From contig NC_092859.1 in the NCBI RefSeq assembly GCF_032062135.1, positions 65,004,247-65,068,246 on the forward strand: a stretch of 64,000 nucleotides of DNA. The letters run 5' to 3'. The position numbers and the translations under genes are program-made. The stretch is from Pyxicephalus adspersus. Lineage: Eukaryota > Chordata > Amphibia > Anura > Pyxicephalidae. The notes below the pieces were generated by a model that saw nothing but the letters and a program-made list of their open reading frames with translations, searched no databases and was not told where the DNA came from. This document shows, piece by piece, positions 1-10,620 of this stretch (the first letter of the stretch is position 1; each line of letters starts with the position of its first letter).

Positions 1-330
1 ACGGAGGGACCCCCGCATATGCAGCATCAAAAACCAGGATGATAACTGGCTGGCCACCCCTTTTGGATCACAGCTACAAAAACAAAATGTCACAGTTTCT
101 ACCCAACACGGTGCAAGGGAAGGAAAAGATGACACCGCCTCCACCGTGTGTTGTAGCAGCGGCAGCAGCAGCACCAGCAGTAGAGGCAGAAGGCCGCACA
201 CATCCAAAAGTGTAGGCCAAGGCAGGGGGGATTTTCTGGATGCCTGGCAAAACCTGATGCGGCCACCTCAAACAAGTGAAGTGCAGGAGCATAACCATTG
301 AAAACTGAAGTGCATGGTGCACAAATACGT
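1..330. other. No recognisable gene; GCA/GCC-rich stretch
   Basis: I see no supported gene here. A trinucleotide-rich patch of GCA/GCC repeats lies around 155-200. It lies immediately upstream of a hAT transposase remnant and may belong to the same decayed element, but nothing in the sequence proves that. Confidence 0.4.
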
Positions 331-600
331 TGGCTCTTTTCTGGCTGGTTGTGGTGTTGACGATAGCAGTTATGAGGAGGATGCCTGTCCTAACAGTACT
401 AGTGACGCCATTAATTTTTGGGTCAACAGGCTTGAAATCTGCCTGCAGTTGGCACAGTATGCCATCAAGCTTCTTTCATGCCCGGTATTCCCGTGTTCTG
501 TCTGAGAGAATCTTCAATGCTGCTGGTGGAGAGGTCACGGACATCCGATCACGACTGTCGCCAGTAAATGCCAAAACAGGTCGTTTTGAAAATGAACAAA
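331..600 (+). pseudogene. hAT transposase C-terminal dimerisation remnant
   Basis: Two overlapping forward frames together give the C-terminal dimerisation block of hAT-superfamily transposases. A tryptophan-containing segment leads to 'LAQYAIKLLSCPVFPCSV'. A frame change near 500 then leads to 'SERIFNAAGGEVTDIRSRLS' and a following 'N' block. This matches the family order: LA..yL, then SERvFS.aG, then RsrLsp. In intact elements this block holds transposase dimers together. The catalytic DDE core and the zinc-finger N-terminus are absent, and the frame is broken at least once, so this is a dead fragment. Terminal inverted repeats were not found. Confidence 0.75.
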
Positions 601-984
601 AGGGGGGGTTACTAACAACTATCATATCCCCACTGCAGATGTCACTGATTGACTGACACAAGGACTCACTGGTCCACCAAGATGCCCTGTGAACCCAGAC
701 AGTGTCATGCCTGCTATTGTGCCAGCTAGCAATTTACATTTCTGCTGCTTCCGGGAGGCCAAAAAACTGCAGATGAAAAACCCCAGTACTGCCACACTGA
801 TAAGTACCATTGCTTTTGCGAAATTTTTCAGCTAAGTATTGTAAGATTGAGGGTTGGCATTCATGTCATCCACTTCATGATGCAAAATAGCAATATCATC
901 TACCTTCCTAATGCTTCCGGTACCACAGACCACAGCAACAGTGCTTGCGCACAAAACATCTTGGTCCAGCCATTCTACGTTTAA
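601..984. other. Unassigned intergenic DNA
   Basis: No gene, RNA or clear repeat was recognised between the hAT remnant and the tandem array. Confidence 0.4.
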
Positions 985-3792
985 TTACAAATTTCATATA
1001 TTTGCATTAAACACTTCGGGGGGGGGGGGGGGNNNNNNNNNNNNNNNNNNNNNNNNNNNNNNNNNNNNNNNNNNNNNNNNNNNNNNNNNNNNNNNNNNNN
1101 NNNNNNNNNNNNNNNNNNNNNNNNNNNNNNNNNNNNNNNNNNNNNNNNNNNNNNNNNNNNNNNNNNNNCGATGCACTACACCCAGCTCTAAATGCCAGTT
1201 ACCAATGCCGTCCATGCTCTGTTTCAGGGCCCACCACCTCCTCCTCCTGCTGCTGCTGCTGCCGCCTGCCAAATACTCCATTCACAAAAAATGTATTACA
1301 CACTTCTGGCTATCATTGTTGATGCACTACACCCAGCTCTAGATGCCAATTACAAATGCAGTCCATGCTCTGTCTCAAGGCCCACCGTCTCTTCCTTGCG
1401 CTGCAGCCTGCCCAGTGCTCCATGCACAATAAATGTATTACACAATTCTGGGTGTCATTGATAATGCACTACACCCAGCTCTAGATGCCATTTACAAATG
1501 CGGTCCACGCTCTGTCTCAGGGCCCACCGCCTCCTCTATGCTGTTGCCGCTGCCGCCTGTCCAGTACTCCATTCACCAAAATTGTATTACACACTTCGGG
1601 GTGGCATTCACGATGCACTACACCCAGCTCTAGATGCCACTTACCAATGCCGCCCACGCTCTGTCTCAGGGCCCACCGCCTCTTGCTCCTGCTGTTGCTG
1701 CTGCCGCCTCCCCAGTGCTCCATTCACAAACATTTTATTACTCACTTGTGGGTGTCCTTGATGATGCACTACACCCAGCTCTAGATGTCAGTTACCAAAG
1801 CAGTCCACACTCCTCCTCAGGGCCCACTGCTTCCTCCTTCTGCTGCTGTTGCTGTCGCCTGTCAGTTCTCCATTAACCTAAATTGTATTACACACTTCGG
1901 GGTGGCATTGACGATGCACTACACCCAGCTCTAGATGTCAGATACCAGTATGGTCAACGCTGTGTCTCAGGGCCCACCGCCTCCTCTTTCTGCTCCTGTT
2001 ACTGCCGCCTGTCAGTACTCTATTCACTTAAATTGTATTACACACTTCGGGTGCCATTCACAATGCACTACACCTAGCTCTAGATGTCAGTTACTAATGC
2101 AGCCCACGCTCCTTCTCAGGGCCCAGCGCTTCCTCCTCCTGCTGCAGCAGCTGCCACCTGTCAGTACTCCATTCACCTAAATTGTATTACAAACTTTGGG
2201 GTGGCATTGACGTTGCACTACACCCAGCTCTAGATGTCAGCTACCAATGCAGTCCATGCTCCTTCTGAGGGCCCGAGCGCCTCCTCCTCCTGCTGCTGTT
2301 GCTGCTGCCGGTCAATACTACATTCACTAAAATTGTATTACACACTTCGGATGGCATTCACAATGCACCTCACCCAGCTCTAGATGTCAGTTACCAATGC
2401 GGTCCGCGCTCCTTCTCGGGGCCCACCGCCTCCTCCTCCTGCTGCTGCTGCTGCGGCCTGTCAGTACTACATTCACTTAAATTGTATTACACACTTCAGG
2501 GTGTCATTGATGATGCACTACACCCATCTCTAGTTTTCATTTACCAATGCGGTCCATGCTCCTTCTCAGGGCCCACCGCCTCCTCTTGCTGCTGCCGCCT
2601 GTCTGTACTCCATTCACCTAAATTGCATTACAAACTTCGGGGTGTCATTGATGATGCACTACACCCAGCTCTACATGCCAGTTACCGATGCGGTCCACGC
2701 TGCTTCTCAGGGCCCACCACCTCCTCCTCCTGCTGTTGCTGCTGCCGCCTGCCCAGTACTCCATTCACTAAAATTGTATTTCACACTTCTGAGTTGACAA
2801 TACACTACACTACACGCAGCTCTAGAAGCCAGTTACATATGCAGTCCACGCTCTGTCTCAGGGCCCACCGCCTACTCCTCATGCTGTTGCTGCTCCTGCC
2901 TGTCCAGTACTCTATTCATAATACTTGTATTACACACTTCAGATGGCATTCACGATGCACTACACCCAGCTCTAGATTTCAGTTACCAATGCGGTCCACG
3001 CTCCTTCTCAGGGACCACCGCCTCCTGCTCTTGCTGCTGCTCCTGCCGCCTGTCAGTAATACATTCACCTAAATTGTATTACACACTTCGGGGTGGCATT
3101 GACTATGCACTACACCCAGCTCTGGATGTCACTTACCAATGCGGTCCACACTCCTTCTCAGGGCCCACCGCCTCCTCCTGCTGCTTTTGCTGCCGCCTGT
3201 CAGTTCCCCATTTACTTAAATTGTACTACACACTTCGGATGCCATTCACGATGCACTATATCCAGCTCTAGATGTCAGTTATCAATGCAGTCCATGCTCC
3301 TTCTCAGGGCCCCTTGTAAGTACCCTCCGTCTCCTCCTGCTGCTGTTGCTGCAGCCTGTCAGTACTCCATTCACTTAAATTGTACTACACACTTTGGGGT
3401 GGCATTGACAATGCACTACACCCAGCTCTAGACCTCAGTTACCAATGCGGTCCACTCTCTGTCTCAGGGCCCACTGCCTCCTCCTCTTGCTGCTGTTGCG
3501 GCCGCCTGTCAGTAGACTTTTTACTTAAATTGTACTACACACTTCGGGGTGGCATTGACGATGCACTAAACCCAGCTCTGGATGTCAGTTACCATTGAGG
3601 TCCACGCTTCTTTTCAGGGCCCACCGCCTCCCCCTGATGCTGTTTTTGCTGCTGCCTGTCAGTACTCTATTCAGTTAAATTGTATTACACACTTCAGTGT
3701 CTCAGGGCCCACCGCCTCTTCCTCCTGCTGCTTGCTGCCTCCTGTCAGTACTATATTAACTGAAATTGTATTACAAACTTCAGGTGGCATTC
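985..3792 (+). repeat. ~150-bp tandem repeat (satellite/minisatellite), left block
   Basis: About 17 full units plus partial ones, spaced 144-159 bp (mostly 150). Each unit contains 'cacttcggggtggcattgac', 'gcactacacccagctctaga', 'gttaccaatgcggtccacgc', 'tctcagggcccaccgcctcc', a CTG/CTC-rich tract, and 'attcacttaaattgtattac'. Units differ by substitutions and by short length changes in the CTG/CTC tract. The period is a multiple of three and one frame lacks stops in many units, which creates long but meaningless reading frames (for example 2299-3072). The array is interrupted by an N gap and then by a chromovirus at 3793. Confidence 0.93.
1033..1168. other. Assembly gap (N run)
   Basis: A run of 136 Ns directly follows a run of Gs at the left edge of the tandem array. 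Units resume immediately after it, so the gap probably hides more array. Confidence 0.95.
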
Positions 3793-4366
3793 TGTCATGG
3801 TCCCTCCCGTGAATGAGGTTAGATGATCTGAGAGACTGGCTGCACGTGAGGTTATCTGACAGTCTCTTTGCTTGCACTTGTTTCAGTGTTGTTGGTAATG
3901 ACCACACCTCTGGTCTCAGCTGCAACTTGTTACCATTACTATTCCTCTATTTAGCCTGGCCTTACAACTCAGGCCATGCGGTTGATATTCTCTTCTTGGA
4001 GGTGGAAGAGCTGGTGTGTGGTCCTCTTCTAAGTTCCTGCTCATCCAGTTTCTTTTGAAGATAAGTTTACTGCTCTTTGTATTTTCTTGTTACCCTGTGC
4101 TCGTTGTTACTAGACCTACTAGGAAGGAACCAGTAGTCTCATACCCTGTCACTACTCCTAGGGCATTTCAGGGCTCCTAGGGTCTAGGTTCTGGTATATG
4201 AATCCTCCCACCTTCAGGGTCTATTCAAACTGACAGGAGTCAGGGTTAGATTTAGGGTTGCAGTAGGTGGTGACCATTTCCCTCTCCCTTGCTTGGAGGT
4301 CTAGTCCTTTGTCATTATCTTCCTGTTTTGATTCTGGTGTTCCTCCCCTTCCCCCTTGCCCGGTGT
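3793..4366 (+). repeat. 5' LTR of the chromovirus
   Basis: This segment aligns with 7377-7892 over almost all of its length. It keeps about 90 bp (near 3860-3945) that are missing from the 3' LTR, and lacks about 28 bp present there. Its right edge is blurred: 'cccggtgt' stands where the 3' LTR has 'cccgtgaca'. I saw no convincing tRNA primer-binding site after it, consistent with an internal deletion. Confidence 0.9.
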
Positions 4367-4384
4367 TTGCAATTGATTCAGCTC

Positions 4385-5930
4385 CACTCACACAGAAATA
4401 TTTGTGGGCGATTTTCATCAAGAATCCATCTTGTGTTTTGTGCTGGAGGGTCTGCCTGCTCCGTTGGTACTAGGTTTACCACGGTTAAGCAAACATAACC
4501 CTACCATCAATTGGCAAGCGAGACGGATCCTTGAGTGGAGTGATTATTGCATAAAAAACTGTCTTAACACATCGCTTTCTGTGGCAACCACTAAGGTTGT
4601 ACCTTTGTATATTTCTGATTTTTCTGATGTATTCTCAGAAGGTGGAGACCAGGAGTTATGATTGCCCCATCAACCTTATTCCCGGAGCTAAGTTGCCCAT
4701 GTCTCGGTTGTATAGTCTTTCCGAACCCGAAAGGGCGGCCATGAGAGAATATATCACCGAGAGTTTGGGTAAAGGTCATATCAGACCATCCAAATCTCCA
4801 GTAGATTCAGAGTTTTTTTTTGTTAAGAAGAAGGACAGAACTCTTAGGCCATTTTTGGACTTCCGTGAGCTTAATTGTCCGTGTATCCTTACCCCCTTCC
4901 ATTGATCCTGGATTTGTTTAACCAGATTGTCGGTGCCAAGGTGTTCTCTAAATTGGAGGGGGGCATATAATCTGGTAAGGATCAAGGAGGGGGACAAATG
5001 GAAGACAGCCTTTAATACCCCTGAGGGTCATTTTGAGAATATGGTCATGCCTTTTGGATCAACCAATGCTCCTGCGGTTTTCGAACATTTGCATTTTTTC
5101 CAACGCAGGTTTGTTGTGGTGTATCTGGATGATATACTAATTTATTCTCCAGACATGAAGAGTAATCAGGACCACATGAATCAAGTGTTACAGATCCTAA
5201 GAGAGAATAAACTGTATGCTAAGTTGGAGAAGTGTGTCTTTGCAGTTCCAGAGGTGCAATTCCTGGGTTATCTACTCTCATCTTCAGGTTTTTGGATGGA
5301 TTCTGAAAAGGTCTGTGCACTGTTGGACTGGGATCGACCCGAAAATCCATTTTTGGGGTTCACCAGCTACTACCGTAAATTTATTTTAAATTACTCGACT
5401 GTGGTTAAACCTTTAACAGACATGACTAGGAAAGGTGCAGATATCTCAGTCTGGTCTGAGGCGGCCTTACAAGCCTTTTCAGCTGTTAAGGAGTGTTTTG
5501 CTTCTGCCCCTAAATTGATGCAACAAAATGTGTCACAGCCATTTATTGTGGAAGTTGACACATCTGAGGTAGGGGTAGGAGCAGTCTTGTCGCAGGGTCC
5601 TTCATCTAGTAAATGGTGCCCTTGTGCCTTTTTTTCTAAGAAACTCTCTAATGCAAAAAGAAATTATGACGTAGGTAATAGAGAGTGGCTGGCCATTAAG
5701 TTGGCTTTTGAGGAATGGCGTCATTGGTTGGAAGGAGTGGTTCATCCTATTACAGTAATTACAGATCAAAAATCTGGCTTACTTGGAGTCTGCTAAACGT
5801 GTGAACCCAAGGCAAGCCAGATGGTCAATGTTTTTTACCAGGTTTAACATCATTGTCACCTATCGCCCTGGGGATAAGAACGTCAAGGCGGACGCTTTGT
5901 CGCATATTTTTCCTGGGGGGGTGATTCGGA
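4385..5930 (+). pseudogene. pol: Chromovirus pol, part 1: protease end, reverse transcriptase, RNase H
   Basis: The reading begins in the tail of the aspartic protease region ('LGLPRLSKHNPTINW', 4464 onward). It passes the linker into the RT N-terminus ('[12 protein letters not shown]') and then the fingers and palm. The catalytic 'YLDD' is encoded at 5122-5133, followed by the thumb. The RNase H domain starts with 'VEVDTSEVGVGAVLSQ' and holds 'NYDVGNREWLAIKLAFEEW'. The protein would copy element RNA into DNA in cytoplasmic particles. The frame is broken: a stop near 4660, a slip near 4888 that returns near 4962, and another near 5772 in RNase H, whose end continues in a different frame to about 5930. 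No active product is possible. Confidence 0.93.
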
Positions 5931-5939
5931 AGATCCTGG

Positions 5940-7376
5940 TCAGATATTGTCTGAAGTGGTAGTAATATCCGCCCTTTATCCTGATCTTGAGGCAGAGGTG
6001 GTAAAGGTCCAAGGAGATGCACCGGATTCTTGTCCTCCGGGGAAGTTGTTTCTTCCTCCCGAATTACGGCAACGGGTATTCAAGGAACATCACCGTACAT
6101 TCTTACAGGACACCCTGGGAGCAGATCCAGGGTCGATCTCATCTCTCGTAGATTCTGGTGGCCAGGGTTGCGTAAATGTGTTGAATGTTATGTGTCAGCT
6201 TGCAGTACTTGTGCATGTCCTAAGGTGACATATACTCGGCCTTCAGGATCTCTACTTCCTTTGTCCATTCCGTCCCGACCTTGGACTCACTTATCCATGG
6301 ATTTATCCATGGACTTTATCACAGATTTGCCTAATTCATCAGGAAAGACTGTGATCCTGGTGGTTGTTGATCACTTCAGTAAGATGTCGCACTTTATAGC
6401 ATTACCAGGGTTACCTAATGCTAAAACCCTCACACAAGTGTTTCATCGTGAAGCTATATGGTATTCCCTCTAATGTGGTGTCTGATAGGGGGACGCAGTT
6501 TGTTTCCAGATTCTGGAAGGCGTTCTTCACTCGCCTGGGGGTACAATTGTCCTTCTCTTCGGCTTTTCATCCTCAGTTGAATGGACAGACTGAATGCACT
6601 AATCAGAATCTGGAGACTTATTTGTGATGTTTTGTCTCAGAGAATCAGGAGGAGTGGTCTTCATTTTCGTCTTTGGGCGAGTTTGCCATAATAACCGTAG
6701 GCAGGAGTCCAACGATAAGTCGCCGTTTTTTCGGGCATATGGGTTCCATCCGCAGTTTGGCACATTTTCCGATACTGAGACTTCTGGTATTCCAGAAGGG
6801 GAAAGATTTTCCTCTTCTTTGTCATGTATTTGGCAGAAGATTCAAAATAATATAAAAAAGATGGGCAACAAGTATAAACGAATTGCTGACAAGAGACGTA
6901 TGAGTGGTCCGGATCTAAGAGTGGGTGATTCGGTGTGGCTGTCCACAAGAAACATTAAGTTGAAAGTACCTTCTTGGAAGTTGGGTCCAAGGTTTATTGG
7001 TCCATATAAGATCTCCGCCAATATTAACCCGGTAGCCTTTCGTCTCGAACTTCCGCAGGCTTTAAAAATGCATAATGTTTTCTACAAATCTCTGCTGAAG
7101 AGATATGTTGAACCTGTTGAACCATCCTCCTTGCCTTCAGCTCCTGTCATGGTGGACGGTAATCTAGAATTTCAGATCGCCAGGACAGTGGACTCCCGAA
7201 TCTTCCCTATATGCCTCCAGTATCTTGTTCACTTGAAGGGCTACGGTCCAAAGGGGAGAATGTGGATTCCAGCAACCGACGTTAATGCTAGGCGCCTAGT
7301 GAAAGCCTTTCACAGGGCTCATCTGGATAAAGTCGGCCCTGGGTGTCCGGAGGTCACCCGTAGAAGGAGGGGGTAC
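5940..7376 (+). pseudogene. pol: Chromovirus pol, part 2: integrase with C-terminal chromodomain
   Basis: The remnant zinc-binding region runs from about 6030 ('RKCVECYVSACSTCACPK'). The catalytic core follows: 'MDFITDLP' carries the first Asp, 'SDRGTQF' the second, and 'LNGQTECTNQNLE' the Glu, so the DDE triad is still readable. After a degenerate stretch the C-terminal part contains 'GDSVWLSTRNI', 'KLGPRFIGPYKI' and the family block 'HNVFYKSLLKRY'. A chromodomain follows at about 7164-7340 ('LQYLVHLKGYGPKGRMWIPA'), which in related elements guides integration to particular chromatin. Frames change near 6470 and 6625. A 12-bp segment is duplicated in tandem near 6293-6318. A purine-rich tract at 7362-7373, just before the 3' LTR, is the likely plus-strand primer. 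Confidence 0.93.
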
Positions 7377-7892
7377 TGTCACAGTCCCTCCCGTGACTGA
7401 GGTTAGAAGATCTGAGTGACTGGCTGCATGTGAGGATATCTATTCCTCTATTTAGCCTGGCCTTACAATTCAGGCCATGTGGTTGATATTCTCTGCTTGG
7501 AGGTGGAATAGCTGGTGTGTGGTCCTCTCCTGAGTTCCTGCTCATCCAGTTTCTATTAAAGATAAGTTTACTGCTCTTTGTGTTTTGCTGTTACCCTGTG
7601 CTCGTTGTTACTAGACCTCAGGGAGACGCTAGTTTGTCCATCTGGGAAGGAACCAGTAGTCTCATACCCTGTCACTACTCCTGAGACATTTCAGGGCTCC
7701 AAGGTATCTAGGTTCCGGTGTATGAACCCTCCCACCTTCAGGGTCTATTCATACTGACAAGAGTCAGGGCTAGATTTAGGGTTGCAGTAGATGGTGACCA
7801 TTTCCCTCTCCCTTGCTTTAAGGTCTAGTCCTTTGTCATTATCTTCCTGTTTTGATTCTGGTGTTCCTCCCTTTCCCCCTTCCCCCGTGACA
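7377..7892 (+). repeat. 3' LTR of the chromovirus
   Basis: Starts with TGTCA and ends with TGACA at 7888-7892. It matches the 5' LTR apart from one ~90-bp deletion and one ~28-bp extra segment. The array unit resumes directly after it with 'atgatgcactacac'. Confidence 0.93.
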
Positions 7893-9240
7893 CTTTCATG
7901 ATGCACTACACCTAGCTCTAGATGTCAGTTACCAATGCTGTCCACGCTCCTAAGAGCACACCTCCTCTTCCTCCTGCTGCTTCTGTCAATACTCCATTCA
8001 CGTAAATTGTATTACACACTTTGGGGTGGCATTGAGGATGCACTGATGCACTATAGCCAGTTCTAGATGTCAGTTACCACTGCGGTCCACGCTCCGTCTC
8101 AGGGCCCACCGCTTTCTCCTGCTGCTGTTGTTGCCGCAGCCTGTCAGTACTCCATTTACCTAAATTGAATTACACACTTCGGGTTGGCATTGATGATGTC
8201 AGTTATTAATGCGGTTCACGCTACCTCTCTGAGCCCACCCCCTCCTCCTGCTGCTGTTGCTGGCGCCTGTCAGTCTTTCATTCACTTAAATTGCATTACA
8301 CATTTCGGGTGGCATTCACAATTCACTACACCCAGCTCTAGATGTCAGTTACCAAAGCAGTCCACTGTCCTTCTCAGTGCCCACGGCCTCCTCCTCCTGC
8401 TGCTGCTTCAGCCGGTCAGTACTCCATTCACATAAATTGTATTACACACTTCGGGGTGGCATTGACGATGTACTAAACCCAGCTCTAGATGTTAGTTATC
8501 AATGCGGTCCATGCTCCTGCTCAGGGCCCACCGCCTCCCGCTGCTGCCGCAGCCTGTCAGTACTCCAGTCACAAAAATTGTATTACACTCTTCTGGGTGG
8601 CATGGACGATGCACTACACACAGCTCTAGATGTCAGTTACCAGTGCGATCCACGCTCCTTCTCAGTGCCCACTGCCTCTTCCTCGTGCTTCTTCCACTTA
8701 TCAATTCTCTATTCACTTAAATTGTATTACACACTTCGGGGTAGCATTGACAATGCATTACACCTAGCTCTGGATGTCAGTTACCAATGTGGTATACGCT
8801 CTGTCTCAGGTCCCACCGCCTCCTCCTCCTCCTGCTGTTGTTGCTGCCTACTGTCAGTACTACATTAATTTAAAATGTATTACATAATTCAAGTGGCATT
8901 CACGATGCACTACACCTAGCTCTAGATGTCAGTTACCAATGCTGTCCATGCTCTTTCCCAGGGCCACCACCTCCTCCTGCTGCTGTTGCTGCAGCCTGTC
9001 AGTACTCTATTCACTTAAATTGTAATACACACTTTTGGGGTGGCATTGACGATGCACTACACCCAGCTCTAGATTCCAGTTACCAATGCGGTCCATGCTC
9101 CTTCTTAGGGCCCACTGCCTCCTCCTCCTGCTGCTGCCGCCTGTCAGTACTCTATTCACTAAAATTGTATACTTCTGGGTGGCATTGAGAATGCACTACA
9201 CCCAGCTCTCCATGACTCTTACCAATGCGGTCTCCCTGGC
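7893..9240 (+). repeat. ~150-bp tandem repeat, right block
   Basis: About nine further units of the array seen at 985-3792, with the same landmarks ('cacccagctctagatgtcag' and the CTG/CTC tract). One unit near 8190 has lost its 'gcactacacccagctc' part. The last unit decays near 9200-9240. Both blocks were one array before the chromovirus inserted. Confidence 0.92.
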
Positions 9241-9505
9241 GATAGCTGACCAGAGGCCACACACTGCTACTGCTCTCGCTGACCCACGCTCCGTCTCGGG
9301 TCTTTTATCCTTTTGCCTAATGTCACCGCACTACTTGTCCACAAGTATTTGTGGCATTCCTAACACATGTCATCCAGGTCATGATACCAGCTAGCTATTA
9401 TTATTTTTATTATTGTTATTATTATTATTAATAATAATAAATAGGATTTATATAGTGTTAACATATTATACAGCTAGGTTAATTAAATAGGGGTGCGTAG
9501 ATTAA

Positions 9506-9914
9506 CTTCCCTAGCGGTAACCCTGAGTGTGACTCGGGGTAGGAAAAAGTTGCTGAAAGCGAGGTAACCCTATGGGAAGGTAAGTAAATACAGCCTTACC
9601 TGTTCCGCCGGGTCCTGCGTCATCTATAAACGCGATCTCCGTCTTCTTCCTTGTTATTCTGGCGTCATCTGCACATGATGAGTCACCTGGGGAGTTCCCG
9701 GTGACGTAGGTGCGTGTGTATGTTGCTGGTGGGGCGGGGAGGGAAATTCAAAATCCATTTATATTGCATTCAATACAAAATTATTATTGAATGCAATACA
9801 ATGGATTTAAATGTGTTAAAGCAGTATGTTGTTTTCAAGAACATTTATTTTACAGTATAAATAATGGTATGACTATAATATTTATTCTGTTTTTAAAATT
9901 TAAAAAAAGAAAAG

Positions 9915-9963
<49 letters not shown>

Positions 9964-10156
9964 TTATTTATATATTTATAATATTAATTTATTTAATTTT
10001 ATATTTTGATCATATTTTCATATTTCAATCATGATTTTGTGTTTCAAACTTTATTATACTCATACTAATTTATTATACTGTACAATAAATTTTCATGAAA
10101 AACAATGTACTGCTTTTAGACATAAAAAAACGGAAAAAAATGAACCGCTAGGGAAG
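9506..10156. mobile_element. 651-bp MITE with ~13-bp terminal inverted repeats
   Basis: Starts with 'cttccctagcggt' and ends with its reverse complement 'accgctagggaag'. The flanks are a direct taa (9503-9505 and 10157-10159). A 3-bp TAA target is typical of PIF/Harbinger-class elements, so a Harbinger MITE is the best guess. It has no coding capacity. Inside are a near-perfect inverted repeat (9751-9775 against 9785-9808) and a TA microsatellite (9918-9959). Copy 2 of the surrounding duplication provides the unoccupied site. Confidence 0.82.
9918..9959. repeat. TA microsatellite
   Basis: Uninterrupted alternating TA, about 20 repeats, inside the MITE. Confidence 0.95.
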
Positions 10157-10620
10157 TAAAAATAGCAATGCATTCCCCTGCTGTTTTGACTGCTAGTGAG
10201 TTCACCCTTTCTCTATATCCTAATGTGTATGCTGCTTCCTGGACGCTGTCCATAACACAAAAATCCTATTTGTCTACTATCACTTTGCCTTCCATTTTCT
10301 GGAAAACCACAACTTTATGGGTGCCATTCCTAACAAATGTCATCCAGATTATGATGCCAGCTAGCAAATAATAATTATTAATAATAAACAGGATTTATAT
10401 AGCGTTAAGATTTTATGCAGCATGGTAAATTCAATAGGGGTGCGTACATTAAATTGCAACGTGTTTTCCTGCTGTTATGACTGTTGCTAGTGGGTTGAGT
10501 TCACCCTTTCTCAATGTCCTAATGTTTATGCTGCATTCTGGACGCTGTCCATCACGCAAAAATCCTATTTGCCTACTGTCACTTTGCCTGCCTTTTTCCT
10601 AGAAAACCAAAAGGTCTTGG

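Larger units (their letters stand above)
3793..7892 (+). mobile_element. Ty3/gypsy chromovirus LTR retrotransposon, gag-less and defective
   Basis: Two related LTRs (3793-4366 and 7377-7892) flank a pol region whose order is protease end, reverse transcriptase, RNase H, integrase and chromodomain. That order, with a C-terminal chromodomain, defines the chromovirus lineage of Ty3/gypsy. The LTR starts with TGTCA and the 3' LTR ends with TGACA. The flanks carry a 5-bp target duplication with one difference: cattc at 3788-3792 and ctttc at 7893-7897. The 5' LTR abuts the end of the protease domain, so the primer-binding site, gag and most of protease have been deleted. The element sits inside a 150-bp repeat unit and splits the array. 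Several frameshifts and stops make it inactive. Confidence 0.95.
9340..10620 (+). repeat. Two-copy direct duplication (~300 bp unit), first copy split by a MITE
   Basis: Copy 1 (9340-9505 plus 10157-10315) and copy 2 (about 10316-10620) share the same order: 'tgccattcctaaca' like sequence, 'gatgccagctagcaa', an AAT/ATT-rich tract, 'aggatttatatagcgtta', 'aataggggtgcgta', 'gagttcaccctttctc', 'ctggacgctgtcca' and 'aaaaatcctatttg'. Copy 2 lacks the MITE and so shows the ancestral empty site. The 'aggatttatatagcg' phrase is one I recall as recurrent in frog repeats. Confidence 0.8.

Noticed and set aside
2299..3072. Long forward open reading frame rich in Ser/Cys/Pro
   Set aside because: It is a by-product of the 150-bp tandem repeat, whose period is a multiple of three. 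Neighbouring units carry stops and frame changes, there is no domain, and similar frames occur elsewhere in the array.
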